Assembly (NCBI RefSeq): GCF_009811555.1
Contig: NZ_BLIN01000005.1
Span: forward strand, 1,993,501 to 2,057,500
Direction of reading: 5' to 3'
DNA from: Streptomyces caniferus
GTDB taxonomy: Bacteria; Actinomycetota; Actinomycetes; Streptomycetales; Streptomycetaceae
DNA length: 64,000 nucleotides
Below, one piece after another: positions 63,185 to 64,000 of the stretch. The number at the start of each line of letters is the position of its first letter. The first letter of the stretch is position 1. A program made the position numbers and the translations under genes. The notes beneath the pieces were generated by a model. That model saw only the letters and a program-made list of their open reading frames with translations. It was not told the origin of the DNA and made no database searches.

Positions 63185-64000
63185 TCAGTCCTTCGCCGGA
63201 CCCTCGTCGTCCCGCGCACCCTCGACCTCGGCCGCGTCCTCGATCTCGTCGGCCTCCTCCAGCGCGTCGGTGAACTCCACCCCGTCCAGCTCCGCGAGCC
63301 GGTCCGAGGCATCCGTCGTGCCGCCCTGGTCGGCCTCCAGCGCCTTGGCGAACCAGTCCCGCGCCTCGTCCTCGCGCCCGACCGCCAGCAGCGCATCCGC
63401 GTACGCGTACCGCAGTCGCGCCGTCCACGGGTGCACCGCACTCGACGCGAGCTCCGGGCTCTGCAGCGTCACCACCGCCGCGTCCGCCTGCCCCATGTCG
63501 CGCCGGGCACCCGCCGCGACCAGCCGCATCTCGACCTGTCCGGCTCGGTCCAGCTTCTGGACCTCGGGCTCGCCGGCCATGGCCATCGCCTTCTCCGGCC
63601 GCCCGAGACCGCGCTCGCAGTCCGCCATGACGGGCCACAGCTCCATGCTGCCGGTCATCCGCCGCGCCGCACGGAACTCCGCCAGCGCCTCGCTGTACTT
63701 GCCGACCGCGTACGCCGCGAAGCCCGCGGCCTCGCGCACCGCCGCGACCCTGGACGCCAGCCGCAGCGCCACCCGCGAGTACCCGTACGCCTTCTCCGGG
63801 TCCTCGTCCAGCAGCTTCGCCACCATCACCAGGTTCTTGGCGACATCGTCGGCAAGCGTCTTCGGCAGGCTCAGCAGCTCCTGCCGCACATCCTTGTCGA
63901 TCTCGTCACCGGTGACGTCCTCAGGAATCGGCAGCCGCTTGATCGGCTCCCGGTCCCGGTCCCGCCGGTCATCACGGCGATCGTCCCGGCGGTCGTCCCG
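63185..64000 (-). CDS. TPR-repeat protein, 5' end beyond the window
   Basis: 272 codons are visible and the frame stays open to the window edge, so the N-terminus is missing. A GTG at 63887-63889 lies within the gene and is unlikely to be the start. The first visible residues are an Arg/Asp repeat (RDDRRDDRRDDRRDRDRE), then PIKRLPIPEDVTGDEIDKDV. TPR-like helix pairs follow (AAGFAAYAVGKYSEALAEFR, LWPVMADCERGLGRPEKAMA, LRYAYADALLAVGREDEARD) with an acidic C-terminus. It is probably a cytoplasmic scaffold. It belongs to the core series with DUF1015 and HAD. Confidence 0.85.
   Translation of the reverse strand, partial: RDDRRDDRRDDRRDRDREPIKRLPIPEDVTGDEIDKDVRQELLSLPKTLADDVAKNLVMVAKLLDEDPEKAYGYSRVALRLASRVAAVREAAGFAAYAVGKYSEALAEFRAARRMTGSMELWPVMADCERGLGRPEKAMAMAGEPEVQKLDRAGQVEMRLVAAGARRDMGQADAAVVTLQSPELASSAVHPWTARLRYAYADALLAVGREDEARDWFAKALEADQGGTTDASDRLAELDGVEFTDALEEADEIEDAAEVEGARDDEGPAKD

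Overview
The window is 64 kb of high-G+C actinobacterial chromosome, almost certainly from a Streptomyces. The signs are third-position G/C saturation, many GTG/TTG starts, four-base stop/start overlaps, DmdR1-type iron boxes, a complete desferrioxamine desABCD operon, Streptomyces-style REP-like hairpins, and a gene order (der-plsC-cmk-tyrA-aroH ... rluB-scpB-scpA-parA-ald ... nudix-pyrG ... recN-nadK-tlyA) that I remember as typical of the genus core. No tRNA, rRNA, CRISPR array, IS element or prophage was recognised.

Layout. 1-8.6 kb: tail of a membrane-associated protein, an I78-type inhibitor, a solitary cytochrome oxidase subunit I gene, a WYL regulator, a GT4 glycosyltransferase coupled to a protein with a duplicated domain, an Rpf-LysM resuscitation factor, and two conserved unknowns. 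8.6-13.1 kb: Der GTPase, acyltransferase, CMP kinase, prephenate dehydrogenase and chorismate mutase, all on the minus strand. 13.3-16.0 kb: two related nucleotidyltransferases and an ADP-ribosylglycohydrolase, the last preceded by a perfect hairpin that also carries its ribosome-binding sequence. 16.1-21.3 kb: rluB, scpB, scpA, a ribbon-helix-helix-like protein and a ParA ATPase on one strand. 21.6-29.9 kb: alanine dehydrogenase, a large NB-ARC/TPR ATPase, a Nudix hydrolase, CTP synthase and a GH15 glucoamylase-like enzyme.

30-37 kb is accessory in character: an MDR oxidoreductase divergent from a TetR regulator with a palindrome between them; a two-gene secreted beta-1,3-glucanase operon (GH16, GH64) divergent from a LacI regulator with a 14-bp perfect operator; a PucR regulator; and the remains of a LysE/RhtB exporter. 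37.3-43.3 kb is a likely surface-glycan block: a GT4 glycosyltransferase, a WecA/MraY-like phosphosugar transferase, an LCP ligase, and a GT2 synthase whose fused NodB deacetylase domain has lost its metal ligands. 43.7-49.5 kb: recN, a methyltransferase, NAD kinase, TlyA, a small acidic protein and an SCP2 protein.

49.5-63.1 kb is the iron region. A FecCD-type importer (ATPase and two permeases) is transcribed away from an iron box, and a siderophore-binding lipoprotein and a siderophore-interacting reductase run the other way. A NagD-like HAD phosphatase and a DUF1015 protein follow, and then desABCD behind a second iron box. The des and uptake genes appear to have been inserted at two points into a housekeeping series (SCP2, HAD, DUF1015, TPR). 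The window ends inside a TPR protein with an Arg/Asp-repeat N-terminal region.

No wholly new system can be proved from sequence alone. The best leads are the hairpin-controlled ADP-ribosylglycohydrolase/nucleotidyltransferase module, the pseudo-deacetylase glycan synthase with its neighbours, and the ParA/RHH pair linked to ScpAB.
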